Source of the DNA: Setophaga petechia
Lineage: Eukaryota; Chordata; Aves; Passeriformes; Parulidae
Length of the DNA stretch: 64,000 nt
Direction of reading: 5' to 3'
Assembly (NCBI GenBank): GCA_024362935.1
Contig: JANCRA010000040.1
Location: 1,488,001 to 1,552,000 of the forward strand
The position numbers and the translations under genes were made by a program. Of this stretch, positions 48,990 through 62,600 are shown piece by piece (within the stretch, counting starts at the first letter, position 1; each line of letters starts with the position of its first letter). Under the pieces are notes generated by a model that had not been told where the DNA came from, made no database searches, and worked only from the letters and a program-made list of their open reading frames with translations.

Positions 48990-49412
48990 TGGGGCACTTG
49001 GCCTGTGAGGAGACACTGAGGAAGCTGGACTTGTTCAGAATAGAGAAAAAACAGCTTCAGAGGGACCTTATGGCAGCCTTCCAGTACCTGTGGGTGGGTT
49101 TTCAAGAAGATGGAGCCAAGCTCTGGACAGCTATATGTGGCCTGAGGGCATGTAACAGTGGTCACAAACTGTAAGAAGAAAGTTTCTGCTTGGATATAAG
49201 AACTTTTTCACCATCTAGACAGACAGGTACTGGAAAAGGTGGTGCATAAAGGCTGTGGAATTTGAATCCTTGAAAGTTTTTCAGGGTCCAACTGGAAAAA
49301 GCCCAGAGTAACTGAAATAACTTGGTCTGACATCCTAGGTGACCCTTCTTTAGGCAGGGACTGGACTAGTGATGCCTGCATCCCTCGCAACCAGAATGAT
49401 TTTGTGATTCAT
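48990..49412 (+). mobile_element. CR1 3' copy, head-to-head with its neighbour
   Basis: 'cctgtgaggagacactgagg', 'acttgttcagaatagagaaa', 'agagggaccttatggcagcc', 'ttccagtacctgtgggtggg' and the closing 'cagaatgattttgtgattca' are plus-oriented CR1 3' blocks. It follows directly on the minus CR1, so the two copies lie back to back with their 5' ends together. Confidence 0.9.
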
Positions 49413-51280
49413 CTGCTGCTGTCATGTTTTCATGCAATCAACAAAAATTTCAGTGTGTGTCAAATTCAGGGAGCTATGAGGTACAATTCTCTGGGATCAT
49501 CCAAGAGTAATATGAAAGGCAAGAGTTACTGAGATAGATGTACCACAGCAAACCATACTATTGAAGAAGGAAAATACAGAGATTGTTATAATTGCATTAG
49601 AGGTCTTCAAAATCTTGAAATTCAGTAGAGATTCATACCAAGTGGATCTGCAGAGGAGGAGGATGACAAGGGATTGAGAATGACATAAGCTTACCTGAAT
49701 AAGAAAACAAAGCTGGAAAAAAATAGTTTCATTTAGTATATAATATAAAAGTATTTTTTTAAAGTTTCCTACAATGTGTTTGAAATGTAAAAACAGAGGA
49801 GAGCATAGGTCTACTAAGACTCAATATTATTTGCAGATCATATAGCAGATGATGCAGAGAAAGATGAAGTATTCAGTAGTTTCTTAAATTTTTGTTTGGA
49901 AAGAAAAAGCTTGCTAAAATCCATGTGAATTTCAACAAGATAAGAATTTGGCTAGAATGCAGAAAGGACACATTAAATAATGAATTTGAGTTGGCAAGTC
50001 CTGGTGGATTTCACACTAGAAATTATGCAGAGCCTGTCTTCCCTCATCCCATTTTCCCTAAAAATGAAGAGGAACAAACCCAGTACTTATGTCATTAAAA
50101 GGAAAAGGACATGCACATGAATAGAAGACCCACCATTTAGAAATAATGTTTGAAACATCTGACTGCTGTCAGAGCTGCACTTGTGTAAGTTGACAGTGTC
50201 TAACTTTGATGGAACTATAGAAGAATTAGCCATCCAGTATTACTCATAACTTGAGGCCTGATTAAAAGCAACCTATGGGAAAAAAACTCTTACAGAATTT
50301 AAGGTTTTTATAAGCCAGGCCAATTTCTTTCATATTTAATTTGAAAGGCAGTTTATGAAAAAGATGTTCACTTGTCAATTATGAAAGATGATTAATACAA
50401 TTTTCTGTAGATCTGCAGGTTCAAAAAGAGGCAACAGATATATTTCAGTTTAATGAACTGTTAGGAAACATCTGTGCCTTAGTGTACCTCAAGTTTAGAA
50501 AAGTTCTGCACCAGGTACATTTTTTTCCAAAGCTCAGGTCAACTTCTATTTTAAACTTTGGCAATAATAACTTGCTAATATTCTTCTATGGGGCCTAAGA
50601 ACATATCTCTCTGTGTGCATGATTCAACATAGAACATTTCTATGAGTTAGATTCATTTAATGATCTCATAACTAATTAAATGCTGGCACTGAAAAACATC
50701 CGCAGCTCCCCTTAATAGAGTCCAGAGTCCACAACACCTGGTTACCTTTCGGTGCCTAGTTATGACAGTGATCTCAGAGAGTGATTCCCCAAATCCATTC
50801 ACATATTCAATGTCCCCAACAAATTCATTACTTAAATGAAAGATTTTCACACAATTTAGTATACAATTGAGACCTAGAATAGAAAAAGGCTTCAATATAG
50901 ACATTTTATTTCAGTTTCACCTTAATTTCATTTCAGAACTGATCTTGCAAAAGTCCAAGAGTTAAGTCCTTGCTCCACCTCCTAGAAAAAAAATCAGTAG
51001 TTTATTACCCAAAAAAATGTAAGGTTATTACTTAATTTCTGTTTATTCAAGTTGTCTGGAACTGAGACACATGTCCTTTAATCCTAACCAGTGCAAACCA
51101 GAAACCACCAGCTGCATTTAAGTCAATTAAGCTGCAACAACTTATGCCAGCAAAGGAGCTAGAATTCCTTTTTAGATAATATAAATTAAACAAGTGGGAT
51201 CATTTCATAGCTCTGAGTCTTATTATGAGTTCACAGCAGGTCCTGCTGTTTTGAATTCTAAGTGCTAAATGCCTTTAAAA
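49413..51280. other. AT-rich unique sequence, no gene seen
   Basis: About 1.9 kb with no recognised repeat. Frames are short and featureless. Confidence 0.5.
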
Positions 51281-51946
51281 CCTCTGTAACAGCGCAGATT
51301 TTGAAGATGCCAAAGAGTCTAAGGAAGCAGTCTCGCGGCCCCATGGAGAGAGGAGCTGACACTGGAGCAGGTTTGCTGGTAGAACTTGGGACCCCACTGG
51401 GGACCCACCTTGGAGCAGCCTGTTCCTGAAGGATTGCATCCCATTGGGGACCCAAACTACAGCAGTTTGTGAAGAAATGCAGCCCATGGAAAGGACTCAC
51501 ATTATTGAATTACTATCTCCCATGGGAAGGACCACACGCTGGAAAAGGAAATGAGTGCTGAGTCCTTCCCCTGAGGAGGAAGGAGCAGCAGAGACAATGT
51601 GTGATGAACTGACTGCAATCATATTCACCATCCCCCAGTACCACTGTCAGGGAGGAGGTAGAGAAATTGGGAGAGAAGTTGAGACCAGGAAGGAGGGAGG
51701 GGTGAGGAGAAAATTATTTTGTGATTTGGTTTTATTGCTCATTATCCTGCTCTGATTTGATTGGCAATAATTTCCCCACTTCAGATCTGTATTGTCTATG
51801 CCAATAACGTGTGAGTTCTCTCTCCTTGTCCTTTTCTTAGCCCAGGAGCCTTCCACTCTATTTTCTCTCCCCTGCCCAGTTGAGGAGGGCAGTGATGGAG
51901 TGGTTTTGGTGGACACCTGGTGTCCAGCCAGGGCCAACCCACCACA
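51281..51946 (+). mobile_element. Solo LTR, CCCACCACA-ending avian family
   Basis: It contains tandem 'gcccatgg...ggacccac...ggagcag' blocks (51330-51550), then 'gaggaaggagcagcagagac', 'aggaggtagagaaattggga', 'gatttggttttattgctcat', a decayed poly(A) region ('ggcaataatttccccact') and a 3' end 'gccagggccaacccaccaca'. This layout is common in birds. There is no adjacent retroviral interior. The left boundary is approximate. Confidence 0.8.
51364..51520 (+). repeat. Tandem 47-48 bp repeats inside the LTR
   Basis: 'ggagcag' words recur at 51364 and 51412, with a decayed 'acagcag' at 51459. Each is followed by a 'tttg/tgttcctgaag/tttgtgaag' word and a 'ccc(a/c)t(g/t)gg' word, giving three diverged units and a partial fourth. 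Confidence 0.75.
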
Positions 51947-54900
51947 TCTGGGTGAAAACCATTACAGGCTTTTACTCTTAGACAGTTCAGTGCATCTCTG
52001 CACACAGAATAAGCTTTCTTTACAGTATTAGGGCTTCCATGGCTAATGTTTTTAGTATAAATGTGGAGCTCTAGTGCTGTTGCAAATATCCTGTTCAAGG
52101 CACCTGTATGGGATTTGCTAATGCAATACAGAATCTGGGTAAAAGCTGTGCTCTTCTGGACTTGTAGCTAGCACCAAGCCAGCATACCTTAGATACTCAA
52201 AGGCAGAGAGCTGTCTTGCAAAAACTGAGCTGAAGTCCTGGTCAATGCTGCCAGTAGAGCTTCCTGAATGACCAACCTCTACATGCCTGCTTTAAGATGA
52301 AGTGCATCATTCTATCCCTTGACTTTAGTGAACAGGACTCGTATGCCTAGGCAGATGTTTCTAGCATTATTTGAGATGGTGTAAGGTTGCTACTTGGAGG
52401 TGCAACTCCAAAAGGGCCCAGGTTTGGTGTATGACCATTGTCACATCTGCCAGCCCTGAGCAGAGGTTTTGGGCAGCCCCAAGGATGCCTCATCATAACA
52501 TTGATGTACTGAACTACAGTCAGCTGAAAGCTATTACTATAGCCTAGGCACACAACTAACATATACACATCCACACAACCACATCCTAGTTTAAAGAAAC
52601 TAATTTCAAACTGAATCCTTCACAGTTTTGTCTTAACTTTGATGCACGCTTCACCAAGCTTCATGTACTCAGGTGTTACAGATGAGATCAGCCAATTTCA
52701 GGAAACTGTGGGATGACCTGAAACAGTCAATGATGCTTCAAGCAAGAGAAGCAACGAGTATGTGTGGAGGGGACACAATGAGATTAAACCAGCACCCATT
52801 ACACAGTATAATGAGAAGCAGTGACACTCAGTGTAATGAGCAGTGGTGACTGCAGTGCATGATCACTCTCTCACTGACAGTCTGGGAAATAGAACATGAA
52901 ATACATGAACCCAGAGACCTAGTGATCTTGAGTCGTGTCTTGCTCATCATTAACACCTATATGAGTCATTAGAACATGGTGAAGACATTACATAAACTTT
53001 CATTCACTATCTACTGCAAACTGTATTGTTTAGCTGTTGTTCTGACTATAAAACTCATTTCTATCAGAAGCCATGAAAAGAAAAATAAAAAAGAAAAACA
53101 AGAGTGAGAAACATTTCTGTTTGTTGAGGATAAATTGCCAGTCAGACACCCTCTTCCCTGTGATACTTATCTGTCAGCTTGGTTAATTAGCAAGCCATCA
53201 AAGAAAATAACTTTTCACCTTTGATACAGCTTCTGTTATAACTATAATTTGACAGGATGGACTTCAGTTGAGTCATATTTATGATAAACCAGGGTATGTT
53301 GTGCATGAGATTTTTCTTTTCATCATTTGAAGGCATAAATGTTACTGGGGGTCTAGCTCCAAAATCCCATGGAGCATGGTGAAAATGCTTACTGATTTGT
53401 GTCAGGTATACACTGACAAACTGCTCCTGCTCTGGTGAATCATCCTGGACATATTGCATTTTTTTTCTGGGCAGTTGGTCTACTAAAGGATATTTGCAGC
53501 ATGGCAGAGAAATACTGTGGACCAAAGGGGTGTTGTGGGATCTAGGATCTTGTGTGTTTAACACAAGTTACATGGTTGACCTCAGTTACAAAGGACAGGA
53601 TTGGATTGGATTTGGTTTGATGACCCCAAGTTCTGAGTTTCTATAAAATGGTATAGCACATGTATGTGTATTGATCAGCATTTGAGTGCTGGTCATAATC
53701 TTTTTTAAAACTTATTTTCTTGTCTACAACATACATCAGCAAAACCCCAACATCCCCTGGAGAGACTTCAGAAGAATAAACAGCCCTTTTGTGAGCAGGG
53801 ACTTGTGCCTGAGTATAAGAGCACATGCTCAGTCTGCCTAAGATGTTGTAAGTTTGAGACTGTGACTGTGGTCTCTGAAATGGGAAAGAGGTGAACTATG
53901 CAGAGCTGTGTTGCTGTTTTCTTTTAAGGGCAAAAAGAGATGTGGAGACTGTATTTGTCACATGCTGCATTGTGAAGGAGATATGTTTTATCTCCAGAAA
54001 GTCTTACAGAAAGCCTCCTTGGTGGCTGTTGTGTACCAGATCATGGAGGACTGCAGCTGGAGCACTCATCTGAGCTAGCTAAAGTAGATGCATCTTTTTC
54101 CCACACAGTGGTTATTTGCTTTCCACCTCAGCCTGGCCAAATGCTGCCTTTCTCACCTTTTCTGCTTCATGTCTGCCTTATCTAACTCGAATTTAGTATT
54201 TGTAGTTCAACAGGTCTTACAAATTATCAATTGTGTCTTGGCACTCTCTGATCCAGACTCACCTTGCCTAACTTTAGAGACAGCGAGACTAAGCTTCCTT
54301 TCAAGAGAGAAACCGCTTTTGCAAGTGTAAATGTTAACCTAGGAAAAATGTTCTTTACTCTGCATTCTGCTCTTTTCGAGGCTTGTTATTCTGAGTTTCC
54401 TATCTACCTGTACAAACAATTTCAAAGTAGCATCTTTTCAAGGCATATAATTAAATTTAGGAATTTCTGCTATGTAATTATTATTAGAAATCCTACCTAC
54501 TTCCCTTATCTGCTTCTTTAAAGGTCTGTGTTCTGGCCAGGACAATTCTTGCACCTGGCTAGAACAAGCATTTCAGCATGAAGGAGGCCATCAAGGATCT
54601 AATGCAACTCTACTCTAGATGTCTTTGGTGACAGCACTCTTGACATGGGGTTCACTTGAGCTTTATTAAATATCTATTTCAGAAGAAAACCACCACTGCA
54701 ATTTCATCACAAAAGCCATCTCACCTGCTTCACTAATTTACGATTACTGAGATTGTGAACAAGTAGTTCAACAGTAGCTGAAAATATCACAGTCAGATGA
54801 ATCAGGCCTAAGTTTTTCTGGCACCTTGTTTTCAATGCAGAAGACACTCATCTGCTATGCTAAAGAATGAATTCTAAAAATATAGATAAATGGAATTACG

Positions 54901-57109
54901 CAATTATCTTAAGCTTAATCCTAGTTTCATTATATTGATATGTACTACTCTCAAGTAAAGGGTCAGCAAAAACTATAGAAATTAATAAATTAAACTTGTG
55001 ATATTTTTTTATTTTGGAGTTTCCTAGTGAGAGTGCATCTTGCATACCTGTTTCCTCTAGAATTTTAATTTCTAACAAGAAGAACTGTGTTTCATGTCTT
55101 AAACTACCCTAAATGCTGTCAGTGTTCAACAGACCCTGATGGCCTTTACAAGACATTGGGACAGCACAGTGATGATACAGCAAACTGATCTGCTTCTCTC
55201 AGCTATTTAGCATCAGCATAATTACAATAGGCAAGAAACCTTCTTCAAATATTCATAAATACTACACATCACCTTGCAGATATTCTGGAAGAACAGCCGC
55301 TTGAGGCATCAAAGAATTAGCATGACAAAGAGAGCTGAATTAACACAAATGCCTTCTGACTTATTCCCTGTGTTTATGAACAGCCTGCCACCAGCTACCT
55401 GCATTTAGGTTATAGCAGATGGAAAAAAATGTCATGGAACTGGAGAATCATTCTGCTCCTCAGCTTAGCTGTGAGTCCAGAAGTTAATGGTTCAGGAAAG
55501 AGATTACTCATGTTGACCTTAGATTTACTGGTCGTCTGTTCTGTTTGCATGGGCCTTCAAGCATGTTGATGTTGATGGATAGGCTTTAGGACATACAAAG
55601 ACACTGCCCTGTTGAAACCCCTCCTCAGCTTTTCTCATCCTATTCATTAGGAAATAATCTGTGAATTTTTTCCTCTGAAGAAATGTGTTAATACAACTCT
55701 TATAAGAGCAAAAGGAGGAAGAAAAAAGCCACTTTGTTTTAAACACATTATTTCCTTTAGCAGCATAAATTATTTCATTAATTCACTGATAAAATTGTTT
55801 AGTTCATGAAGGCACTATGTTCTGCAATGCATGAAGAAAAATGGCAAAGTACTTTTCTTTAAATTAGTAACTTGGATGTTTAATTACTTTTCTTAATGTA
55901 AAGGGATGTTAAATGACACACTCTTATTCCCTGCTCTTTACAATAGTTTTTAATGCAGTCTGCTTATCAACAAAAATGTATTCATATGCATAAACATGTG
56001 GATATTTATAGACACATAAACCAGTCAATTCTGAAGGAAATTTCCTTTTGAACATACAGGAAAGATTTCACAAACTTTGCCAATTCCTCAAGCAGTAACT
56101 CAATCCATTCTGTACATGAGATCTGCATACCTGACTCACAGGGATGTCAGTCCTCCTCAGGCAAATCAATGTTTGAGTTGATTGGTATTTATTATTTATC
56201 AGATGTACTTATACATTAGATTTCACACTTCTGAAGACTCTTCAGGCAGAGAGCTGCTTCCCATTGAGCATCAGAGGTGTTTATCTAATACAATTATCCA
56301 TCCTTATGGAATATTTCACAATACTGTAAACTTCATGCCTTAATTATCTTCTCCAACACCTGCTGTTCTGTTAGTACCAAACCCAGTTAACTTGGGTAGA
56401 TAGCCTGTTTCTTCCTCCTCTGCTCCTAGATGCCTTCTTTCCCCCTTAAACCCAGACATGTTTTGTCACATAAACCTCCTTGAGAGTAACATTTCATCCT
56501 TAGTGGCTTTCATAGGCAGGCATAGGTGCAACAGCCAATTGCAAACAGCCAATTGCACAAAATGAGAACATAATTATAATGCAAAAAAAGGACTAGTGAT
56601 GTTAATATATTTCTATTTTATGCTGGAAGGGATAAGCCATCTTGCAGTCTGCATTTTCATTTGCTGCCCATTCACTGTTCAATATAAATTCTGTTCAATT
56701 TCAGGCTTCATGTTTCACACAGCTTGTCATTCTTTATTCAGTCACCCTCTTCAACATCAGCATTGCCAGGCACATGAATAAGTAATCACACATTTTACAG
56801 GCATGTCTGTGGGAGGGCATGAATGAGTTATGACCTTCTTTGATTTACAGTCAAGAGCCTCCAAAATTTCTGATTTTAGAGTACAAATTCACCTTGCTGC
56901 TAGGACCTAGCTCTCTGGCAGCAAACCTTAAGCCTACTGTCTGAGCTTGGTTTACCTCCCTTAATCTAGATTTTTCACTAGCTCCACACAGAAAGCTGTC
57001 TCCAAGCCCCAAATAAAATCTTTTCCTAAAATAATAACCCATTTTTCTTTACTGCAATAAATCAGATTACCTCTCTCTGTCTCCTCCAATCATAGTGCAT
57101 GGGGAGAGC
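51947..57109. other. Long unique stretch, no gene seen
   Basis: About 5.2 kb, the longest repeat-free part of the window. The largest frame (53187-53564 minus, 125 codons) shows no domain. The part at 55740-56000 is AT-rich with TAATTA and ATTAAT motifs and could be conserved non-coding DNA. A small duplication 'cagccaattgca' occurs twice at about 56531-56556. Confidence 0.5.
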
Positions 57110-57780
57110 AATTGCTCATTGTCTATTTTATAGTAACTTGTTGCAACCAGAATGCTGTCTTGATATTTTGTCTCATGTTTTCTTTTTCTGGATTAAACAT
57201 ATCCAATTTCTTTAGATCTTCCTCTTAAGTCATGTTATCTAATTGCTTCATTATTCTTGGAAAGAATTCTGAGAGCAATCAGAATTTGTCTACATTTTAC
57301 TTAAACACAATGCTCAAACTGTATGCAACATTTTAGTAAGGCTTAATTTAGCTAAGTGCTTAGTAGATGGGAAAAAAACCCCGATTCTATCTTATGATTT
57401 CCTCTTCTGTTAATGCACAACACAAATTTCTGGGAAAAAGCATTGCACTGTGCCTCAATTTCTTTGACATGATAACTTGTTGGGTTGGTTTCTGATTTAT
57501 TGCACTCCAAAATCCTTTTTCTGCTTCTCTTCAGCCTGGTTACTCATCATTTTTAAGTTTGTGCATTTGATTTCTATTCCTAACAGTCGTTCTCCATGAT
57601 TACCTGTATTGAATTTAATCTTGTTGATTTTAAATTTTGCTTTCTGCAGTCTGCTGGGATCCCTTCACTTACAGAAATCCTTACAGGCAATTTTTAATGG
57701 TTAAATTCTTTAATGACATTAGAGTGAATTTCAGTAGGTCTGAACAAATTGAATCCATCTAACTTATCTAAATGCCTTTA
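57110..57780 (-). mobile_element. Very old CR1 fragment
   Basis: Recognisable order but heavy decay. The plus strand has 'ttttctggattaaacatatc', 'tttagatcttcctcttaagt', 'cttcattattcttggaaaga', 'caatgctcaaactgtatgca', 'aaggcttaatttagctaagt' and 'gtattgaatttaatcttgtt'. These follow the same order as reversed CR1 3' tails ('...aggctgaacaatcccagctc...tcctcat...'), but in the ancient amniote form rather than the bird subfamilies. It lacks a clear terminus. The identification rests on block order, not close identity. Confidence 0.6.
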
Positions 57781-58625
57781 ATGTTTCTCTTCTCTATCTG
57801 GCTCTGCACCTCTATATTGTCATTAAAATCAATTTAAGTACCTGGTGATGGCTGACATTGCCTTTTTTGCATTGGCTCAAATGAATTGCTGCATACCTCC
57901 GTAATTTCTACATATCACTCATATACACCACTTCAATGCTCCCTCTTTTTTCACTGCAACCATGGTGAAAATACACAATAAAGGTAGCAAGCAAACAGAT
58001 TATCCTTCCCTTTCAAAATGAAGTCTAGCCCTGTTATCACAATGAGACATGAGAAAGCTGAAACGCATTTCTTGACTCTAGTCTACTTAAAACGTAAGCA
58101 AGGTCAGACAAGAAGATATATAATAACAGCACTTTCTTACTTAGCAAAGTTATTCCCCCCATTGAGATGAAAGGATACTAACTGGGCAAAATATCTTCTT
58201 TTTCTAGCTAAGCTGCTTTAGCCCTGGTGCACCAAGGAAGAGAGAGACACATTCAGCTCTTCTTGACTGGAAACAAAATTCTAATGAAACCTTTTTTTTT
58301 TGTGTGTGTTTAATGGAGATAAACAATTAGATTAAACAATCTTACTTTTCTTGTTTGCATATTTTGAGGTTTTTTCTGGCAATCAGATGCATCATTCGAA
58401 ATCTGTAAAACATAGAAGTATGAAACAGCATGCAACTATATCATATGTACAGGCTCTTAAACCCATTGTCCTGATTCCACAATGAACTATTCATGGGTGC
58501 ATTTTTGTACTTGAAAAATTTACATTACTGGGAAAGTAGCTGTGGGCTAGAGCAACAAATTGGAGTACTATCTCCAAGATAGTACTTATTGTAGAAGATA
58601 AATAGATGAGAACCTCATGGACTCA
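57781..58625. other. Unique sequence, no gene seen
   Basis: It may include a little more of the ancient CR1 on its left. A T-run with a (TG)n patch lies at about 58291-58310. Nothing coding recognised. Confidence 0.45.
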
Positions 58626-59650
58626 AAAAATAATTCAGGTTGAAAGGAACCTCAGGAGGACCCCTAGCCCAACCTCCTGCTCACAGAAGGATCAGCCCAG
58701 GTTGTTCAGACCTTTATCCCACTGACTTTTGAAAACTTTTAACAAACCACATGCTTGGACAGCACAACTTCTCTGGACAGTCTGTTTCAGTGCTCAGCCA
58801 TCATCACAGGGAAGAAGTGTTTCCTGGTGTTCAGAAGGAACCTCCTGTGTTTCTATTTTGTGTCCATTGCCTCTGGTCCTGGCACTGGGTACTACTGAAA
58901 AGAGCCTGGCTGCATCCTCCAAGTATCTCCCTTCAGCTATTTATTGATATTGACGAAATCCCTGTAAACCTTCTCTTCTTCTGAAGAGGTGCTCATTCCT
59001 CCCTCATCCCTTGACTGGACCCTCTCCAGTGTGTCCATGTCTCTCCTGAACTGAGCAGCCCAGCACTCAACAGAGCACTCCAGACCTGGACTGACCAGCA
59101 CCGAGGGATCACCCTCCTCTCTCTCAATACATTCTCTAAGGCAGCCCAGGATGTAATAGGCTGTTTTTGCAGCAGGGCCCATTGCTGGTCCACACTCAAC
59201 CTGGTGCTCAAACTTCCTGCCTAGTTTCTTCCCAACTGGTGGCCCCCAGTATATACAGGTGCCTGGGGTTGTTCCTCTTCTGGTTCAGGACTTTGCTTTT
59301 AACTTCATGAGGTTCCTGTCTGTCCATTTCTCCAGACCATCCAGATGCCTCTGGGTGGCAGCACAACCCTCTGGCATATCAGCCGCTCCCGGTCTCGTGT
59401 CATCAGCAAAATTTTAAGGGTACATTCTGTCCTGGCATCCAGTTAATTAACAAAATTGTTGAATAAAACTGAACCAGTGTTCACCCCTGGGGTGCATCTT
59501 TAATTGTTGGCCTTCAACTAGATCTCCTACCATGATTGCAACCCTCTGAATTCAGCTGTTCAGCCAGTTTTCAATCTACTGTATTTATCTGATGATCTAT
59601 CCCCTCTCTGTGAGAATTTTACAGAAGAGAATATTGAAAGCCTTTCTTCA
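58626..59650 (-). mobile_element. Long CR1 3' piece with reverse transcriptase end
   Basis: It starts 'aaaaaataattcaggttgaa' and 'aggaacctcaggaggaccc', then 'acaacttctctggacagtct', 'gaagaagtgtttcctggtgt', 'cctctggtcctggcactggg', 'ccctctccagtgtgtccatg' and 'tccagaccatccagatgcct', and ends inside ORF2 ('gtctcgtgtcatcagcaaaa', 'gttgaataaaactgaaccag'). At about 1 kb it is the second longest CR1 here. It shares its subfamily style with the copy at 15067-15775. Confidence 0.9.
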
Positions 59651-62600
59651 ACAGAGCCACAGTTTTGCACCTTCTCCTAATGTTTCTCCTCCTGTGACTT
59701 CTCCCATTGTAGGACACTATGAGGTTAACAGTCACTGCTCCTGAGGTTTTCTTGTGGATGGTTGGAGTGCTCAGTTGTTCATTGTAATTTTCTGTTCATG
59801 AAACAGCATTACATTTGAACACTTCCTTGATTTACTATGTAAGGGTTACTATGTAACTCCTTTGGTTTCAGATGAGTCACTCCTGTGACAAGCCTGTGCA
59901 CATTACAGCGCTGGTTCAGACTCTACGCAAGAAGTCTCTGGCCCTTTGTCTCACATTTTCTTGACTGCGCTTGTGTCAAGGCATCCAGTCTTTTCTGCAG
60001 TCATGTTGAACTTTTGCCAGCTGCAGGATTCGGAAGTGACTTTCATAACCTCGTGCCTTTCCATCCAGTGGCCTAGAAGTTGTATTGCAAGTGAGGTGTA
60101 AGAACTGCATGTTGGCAGTGTTGGCAAAAGAATGAGTGACAGCAAACTCCCTTGAAGGAAGACAAACTATAAAGGAGATTAGAGAGGATACACATTGACA
60201 TGATCACTAATCGAGCTGGTATTAGCAGTGTAGAAGATACCAAGGTACAGATGAAGAACTGAGTGGTTCGGTGACCAAAATATGTCGAATGGTGAAAAAT
60301 GGAACTCTGGGTACCAATCATCTAATGAGAATTTTGTCTGAAAGCTGAGAAGTCATCTGCTGGAAGCAAATGAAAGAGATAAAACTGATTATTCTTCAGG
60401 ATAAACATAAGCCACCAAAGTGAAAAAGGGTATCAGTCCAGGAGTTTCCCATATAGAACACGAAACATGGCGTAAGAGGTTACTAACCCAGAATGCTGTA
60501 TTCACACACTATTCATGTCCAAATATGAATTTGAATTTGAAAAACTGTAATGAAAAGCTAGGATAGTGGAGGAAATACGAGGACTCTTAAAAGTGGGTGT
60601 TGTGTGTGACACGAGGTATTAAAATGTGACTACAGTGATATAAAAGAGATTATTTTTGTCCGACTTTGTTTTTTTCTCCTACTTCCATTTTCACTATTGT
60701 CACTATTCTCAGTATTATCAATTATTAGCATTTTTAATTTTCCAACAATCTCTGGAAAATTCTATGAAAAGAAATAAATCTCTGAGAAGTAATCTTAACT
60801 GTTTCTCAAAAGAGATAAAAGGTTAGGCAGTAAGGAAAGGGAGACATATATGCTAGGAGAAAAATTACTAAATTTTTTTTGGCTAAATAAAAATTACTAA
60901 ATTTCTATTATGTGGAGTGACTGTCTATGGTGGTTGTTTGACTTTTGTAAGAATGGAAGTAACTTTTAGGGAAGTACTTGAATGAGAAGAGATGTGTATA
61001 TCGGTAGGTGAGCTCAGAAAAGCATTCTCAGGGCAGTAGAGGTAGAACTTTCCAAACAGCTCTGCAACTAGAAAAGGCAAAACTTAACAATGGAACAAAT
61101 GAAATATACAGAAGTGACAACAGGATGCAAAAACCTAAAGGTGTAAGAAAACATGATACAAAATGTCGAAGGTGCAAGAAGAATGACAAGAAGAATGACA
61201 AACTTCATGTAATAAAAGGGAAGTAAGATAAAACACAGTTTCACAGATAACAAGGCAGTGCTATTTTAGGAGTGAAAATATTACCTGTGTAACTACCAAC
61301 AACTACAGATCTGGAATCCAGATATCACCCTTGCTCTCTATTCCTCTTCTCATTTTATCAGCACTGAATATTCAATAATTAAAATCCCATCATTTCCTCA
61401 CTGACTGATGAGGACAATGAGACTCCAGCTCAGTCTTCCAAAGCACTGAAGAGCCCATACAGGATAAGGTGCTGGCTTGCTGCCAGATGAAAACAAAACT
61501 GGCCCAAAAAACCCTTATGGTGGGTGTTATAAGGAACATTCCTAAAGTCAACTTTTTGGTCTTGTTGCAGTCTTGAATTATTTTCATGTACTTCCCTGTT
61601 GGCTACTTTTTCTGACACCTCTCATCACTCTTGCTTTCTCGTGTAAATTACACCAATTTATTAGATTTCAATTTTCTGGCATGTGAAAAAGCTCACTAGG
61701 TTCAACAGTACCCCTGAACTTAATTCTGCTTGACAAGGAAAAGTCACAGGCACATTGTGTGTGGTGGAGATAGAAAAAATATATGCCCAGAGCAGCATGA
61801 TATATCACGTGGTGATAAAGCAGAGTTAACAGCTGCTTGAACCCTTTGCAATGAAAGCACAACTATGGCCTATCAATTTTCAGAAGACCTTGGGAGCACT
61901 TTTATGTTCATAATCAGCACTCCTACAGAGGGGAAATTTTTATCTATTTGGTTTCACACAGTTTTTGGAAAACCTTGAAGCTGTATTGTGTACACTAAAG
62001 AAACCTGCAATACCATATTAAATGGTGGAGGTTTTGGACTGGTCTATGCTGCAATGTTGGGAAAAGATCAGAATAACAGAACTCAGAGCTCAGAGCACAG
62101 GGAGTTGTTTGCCTGTTCATAAAGAGAATTTAACACAGTAAGTCCTACAGTACCTTTGTAATCTTTTTATTGTATGCTCAAAAAATTAAAGCTGGAGAAG
62201 AGTCTACAAGGAGTAACAAACTCCCACACTGTAGTATCCTTTAAAAACACTTTTCTTAAATGAAAAAAATAATTGCCTTTTAAGATCCATCCTAATAGTC
62301 ATTTTGTGGAAAGGAAGAGATGCTTCTGAAGAAACAGGAATTCAAATTTTATTCTTCTGACCCAACTGCTGTCTAAACTCTGCAGCTAACATACAGGAAG
62401 CGTAATGCCTATGCACCTACTACATGTAGGGGCATCAGTTTGTGAAAATAGTTGTGATTAAGTAGATGAATTGCATGGATTCTGCCAGTGAAAATACTGA
62501 TCTCTTGTCTAAAGGTAATTAGTTTATTTTTTTAAATCTTTTTAGCTTATTAAAGCATATATGAAAGCCAGGGTATGTAATTTGGGCATCATGTCTCTGC

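Noticed and set aside
53187..53564. 125-codon minus-strand frame
   Set aside because: No recognisable motif or codon pattern, and no splice-linked context; kept only as part of the unique stretch.
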